Part shown: piece after piece, positions 5,230 through 7,145 of the stretch
Position numbering within the stretch: the first letter of the stretch is position 1
How the letters are laid out: every line of letters begins with the position of its first letter
From: an uncultured Selenomonadales bacterium
GTDB lineage: Bacteria; Bacillota; Negativicutes; Selenomonadales; Selenomonadaceae
Reading direction: 5' to 3'
Assembly (NCBI GenBank): GCA_937877655.1
Contig: CALFJC010000112.1
Span: 1 to 7,145, forward strand
DNA: 7,145 bases
The notes under the pieces: model-generated
Databases searched by the model: none
The model's input: only the letters and a program-made list of their open reading frames with translations
Told to the model about the DNA's origin: nothing
Translations under genes and position numbers: made by a program

Positions 5230-6219
5230 TCAAAAAATTTTTTCGCCGATCATTTTATCGTTAATGATCCTCAAAAAATTTTCGGCAGAATCTGCGCGGT
5301 TAAATAAATTTCTGAGTTCCGCGCCGCCCGTCAAGCCCTTTGTGTACCACGCGGCATGTGCTCGCATTTCGCGGACGCCGATTCTTTCGCCTTTGTAAAA
5401 AATAATTTTCTCCAAATGACGGCGCATAATTTCGGCGCGTTCCTCAAGAGTCGGCGGCGGAAGTTTTTCGCCCGTCAAAAAATATTTCAGCAGGCGATTG
5501 ATAATAAAAGGATTGCCCTGCGCGGCTCTGCCAATCATGACGCCGTCCGCATTTGTCACTGAAAAAATTTTATCGAGCGAATCAAAATCTTTAACGTCGC
5601 CGTTGGCAATGACGGGGATTTTCACGGCGGATTTGACTTTGGCAATTTCTTCCCAATCCGCCGCGCCGGAATAAAATTGTTCGCGAGTTCTGCCGTGAAC
5701 TGTAATGAAGTCGACGCCCGCATTTTCAGCCCGCTTTGCAACTTCGACGGCATTAATATTTTCCGCGTCCCAACCGAGACGAATTTTCACGCTGACAGGC
5801 AGTTTAACAGATTTTTTGACGGCTGACAAAATTTTTTCGAGGAGCGCGGGATTTTTCATAAGGGCGGAGCCTTCGCCGTTCTTGACGATTTTTGGCGCGG
5901 GACAGCCCGCATTAAAATCAATGACGGCAGCCGAGCCGAGTTCTTCGACAAAAGCCGCCGCCTCCGCGCAGATTTTTGGATCGGAGCCGAAAATTTGAAT
6001 CGCAACGGGACGTTCTTCCGAGCAGGTTTCAAGCAGTGCCAAAGTTTTTTCGTTGCGATAATGAATGCCCGCCGCGCTAACCATTTCCGAAAACATCAGC
6101 AGATTTTTTTTTGCGAAGTTGTCAAGAAGTTCTCTTACCAAAATTCTGAACGCGGTATCCGTGACTCCCGCCATCGGCGCAAGAAAAATCGGAGTCTTAA
6201 AAATTTCTTCCGTTGTCAT
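5230..6219 (-). CDS. dusB: tRNA-dihydrouridine synthase, DusB type
   Basis: This 329-residue FMN enzyme reduces specific uridines in the tRNA D-loop to dihydrouridine using NADPH. The TIM-barrel motifs appear in order: FLAPMAGVTD (12-21), the FNAGCPAPK loop (102-110) with catalytic C106, VKIRLGW (144-150), HGRTREQFYSG (175-185), ANGDV (205-209) and GRAAQGNP (230-237). The helical tRNA-binding C-terminal part follows. Length and motifs fit DusB well, although the usual NMGCP is NAGCP here. The ATG overlaps the coaX stop as ATGA and no clear Shine-Dalgarno precedes it, so translation is probably coupled to coaX. Pairing of coaX with dusB is common in Bacillota. The exact uridine position modified is inferred from the family, not seen. 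Confidence 0.96.
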   Translation of the reverse strand: MTTEEIFKTPIFLAPMAGVTDTAFRILVRELLDNFAKKNLLMFSEMVSAAGIHYRNEKTLALLETCSEERPVAIQIFGSDPKICAEAAAFVEELGSAAVIDFNAGCPAPKIVKNGEGSALMKNPALLEKILSAVKKSVKLPVSVKIRLGWDAENINAVEVAKRAENAGVDFITVHGRTREQFYSGAADWEEIAKVKSAVKIPVIANGDVKDFDSLDKIFSVTNADGVMIGRAAQGNPFIINRLLKYFLTGEKLPPPTLEERAEIMRRHLEKIIFYKGERIGVREMRAHAAWYTKGLTGGAELRNLFNRADSAENFLRIINDKMIGEKIF

Positions 6220-6989
6220 TGGGAATTTCTTTCGTGTAAAACGCGCAAGCCCGACAGTGTCAAGAAATGATCGATTTTATCAATCGTCTTGGATTCTTTG
6301 TGAATCATTTTGGCGAGCCCGCCCGTCGCGATAACTTTTGCCTGCCAAGCCGCGCCCATTTCCGCACGAATTTTTTCTACAATCGTATCAATCTGCCCGA
6401 CGTAGCCGTAAATAATTCCCGACTGCATACAAGAAATTGTGTTGTGTCCGATAATATTTTTCGGCGGAACAAGTTCAATGCGCGGGAGTTTTGCGGTCGA
6501 GCTGAAAAGAGATTCGGCGGCAGAAACAATTCCCGGGGCAATTACGCCGCCCAAAAAATCTCCCGTTTCGGAAACAACGTCGAAAGTCGTTGCTGTTCCG
6601 ATGTCAATCACAATCAGCGGTCCGCCGTATTGCTCGAAGGCACCGACGACATTAACAATTCTGTCCGCGCCGATTGCTCGCGGATTTTCGTAATTGAGTT
6701 TGATACCCGTTTTGATACCGGGACCGACAATCAGCGGGCGAATTTTGAAATAACGCTCGCACATTTTGGTTAAAGGCACAATCAGCGGCGGCACAACCGA
6801 CGAAATAATTATGTCTTTGATGTCGGAAATTTTCACGCCTTGATAGCGAAAAAGATCGTTAATCAACATGCCGTATTCGTCGCCCGTTTTTTGTTGGTCG
6901 GTTGAAATGCGCCAATGCTTCATCAAATTTTTTCCGCTGTAAGTTCCCATAACAATGTTGCTGTTGCCAATATCAATAACTAAAAGCAA
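6216..6989 (-). CDS. coaX: Type III pantothenate kinase
   Basis: This 257-residue cytosolic enzyme phosphorylates pantothenate with ATP in the first step of coenzyme A synthesis. Type III enzymes are known to need a monovalent cation and to lack CoA feedback inhibition. It has the acetate/sugar kinase-Hsp70 fold: VIDIGNSN (D6) at the N-terminus, the GADR motif at 107-110 with the catalytic D109, VIDIGTATTFD (128-137 region) for nucleotide and cation binding, and GGVIAPGI (147-154). The start is a TTG at 6987-6989 (MLLVIDIGNSN) with GGGAG 8 nt upstream, giving the normal family length. The frame stays open for 50 more codons, but these read through the intergenic repeat and are not protein-like. 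It heads the coaX-dusB pair. Confidence 0.96.
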   Translation of the reverse strand: MLLVIDIGNSNIVMGTYSGKNLMKHWRISTDQQKTGDEYGMLINDLFRYQGVKISDIKDIIISSVVPPLIVPLTKMCERYFKIRPLIVGPGIKTGIKLNYENPRAIGADRIVNVVGAFEQYGGPLIVIDIGTATTFDVVSETGDFLGGVIAPGIVSAAESLFSSTAKLPRIELVPPKNIIGHNTISCMQSGIIYGYVGQIDTIVEKIRAEMGAAWQAKVIATGGLAKMIHKESKTIDKIDHFLTLSGLRVLHERNSQ

Positions 6990-6997
6990 ATAATCAA

Positions 6998-7002
6998 CTC
7001 CC
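6998..7002 (-). promoter_or_regulatory. Ribosome binding site that fixes the coaX TTG start
   Basis: The minus strand reads GGGAG, then TTGATTAT (8 nt), then the TTG at 6989-6987. There is no ATG or GTG close to the conserved VIDIGNSN start, so this site decides in favour of TTG. No clear promoter was recognised between it and the repeat at 7053. Confidence 0.75.
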
Positions 7003-7052
7003 AAAAATTTTTTACGAAAGATAATTGTGTGGCGGAAGGGGCGGCACGGAAA

Positions 7053-7080
7053 GGCAATGCGTAATTCGTAATGCGTAATG
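7053..7080 (-). repeat. Four-unit 7-bp tandem repeat
   Basis: On the minus strand the units read cattacg, cattacg, aattacg, cattgcc. The core (c/a)att(a/g)c is shared with the array at 3544-3578, but three units carry a terminal g where the other array has t in every unit. Confidence 0.8.
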
Positions 7081-7145
7081 AAAAGATTTATAGCGGGTGG
7101 CGAAGACACGGGCGCACATGGACGTGCGCCCGCCGGCAACGAAAA
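7053..7145 (-). repeat. Copy 2 of the intergenic repeat, inverted and cut by the window edge
   Basis: Read on the minus strand, this block matches 3480-3578: gttgccgg, hairpin C, tcttcgccacccgcta, aaatcttttcatta and a heptamer array. Differences include one inserted g after hairpin C and a few substitutions. The match runs to the last base (gaaaa), so the element almost certainly continues outside the window. It lies about 60 bp upstream of the coaX start. Confidence 0.85.

Noticed and set aside
6990..7139. N-terminal extension of coaX by 50 codons
   Set aside because: The extension is translated intergenic repeat and heptamer array. The family starts at the VIDIGNS strand, and the TTG with GGGAG gives the normal length.

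Overview
The window carries four intact genes, all on the minus strand, plus a set of intergenic repeats and a broken gene fragment at the left edge. The genes look like a low-to-mid GC Bacillota genome. The evidence is a type III pantothenate kinase (coaX) overlapping a DusB-type tRNA-dihydrouridine synthase, a clostridial-style M18 aminopeptidase, strong Shine-Dalgarno sites and a TTG start. A Negativicutes or Clostridia member is my best guess, but it is an inference from gene families and style. No rRNA, tRNA or CRISPR array is visible.

Layout in transcription order, right to left. (a) 7053-7145: end of an intergenic repeat that runs off the right edge. (b) 6216-6989: coaX, with a TTG start chosen on its ribosome binding site. 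(c) 5230-6219: dusB, overlapping coaX by ATGA and so probably translationally coupled. (d) 5078-5229: a spacer with a weak hairpin and a tandem 14-bp AT-rich repeat. (e) 3581-5077: a soluble zinc aminopeptidase of family M18. (f) 3406-3578: a composite repeat of three hairpins followed by a heptamer array. A second, inverted and diverged copy of part of it is at 7053-7145. (g) 3188-3405: the leader and promoter of the next gene, with a very good sigma70-type promoter that leads directly into a GC-rich hairpin plus U-run. (h) 107-3187: a 1026-residue cytoplasmic hybrid histidine kinase with several N-terminal PAS-like modules and two C-terminal receivers. (i) 1-105: an AGGAGG site just after its stop, followed by a truncated, frameshifted copy of its own last receiver domain.

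The coaX-dusB pair is housekeeping (coenzyme A synthesis and tRNA modification), and the M18 peptidase is a general peptide-recycling enzyme. The hybrid kinase has its own promoter and appears to be a separate unit. No histidine phosphotransfer protein or DNA-binding regulator lies in the window, so its partners must be elsewhere. I see no complete novel defence or mobile system. The most interesting signals are the hairpin-terminator overlapping the kinase transcription start, the duplicated receiver fragment whose one-base deletion lies on a dnaX-type slippery heptamer, and the inverted hairpin-plus-heptamer element pair.
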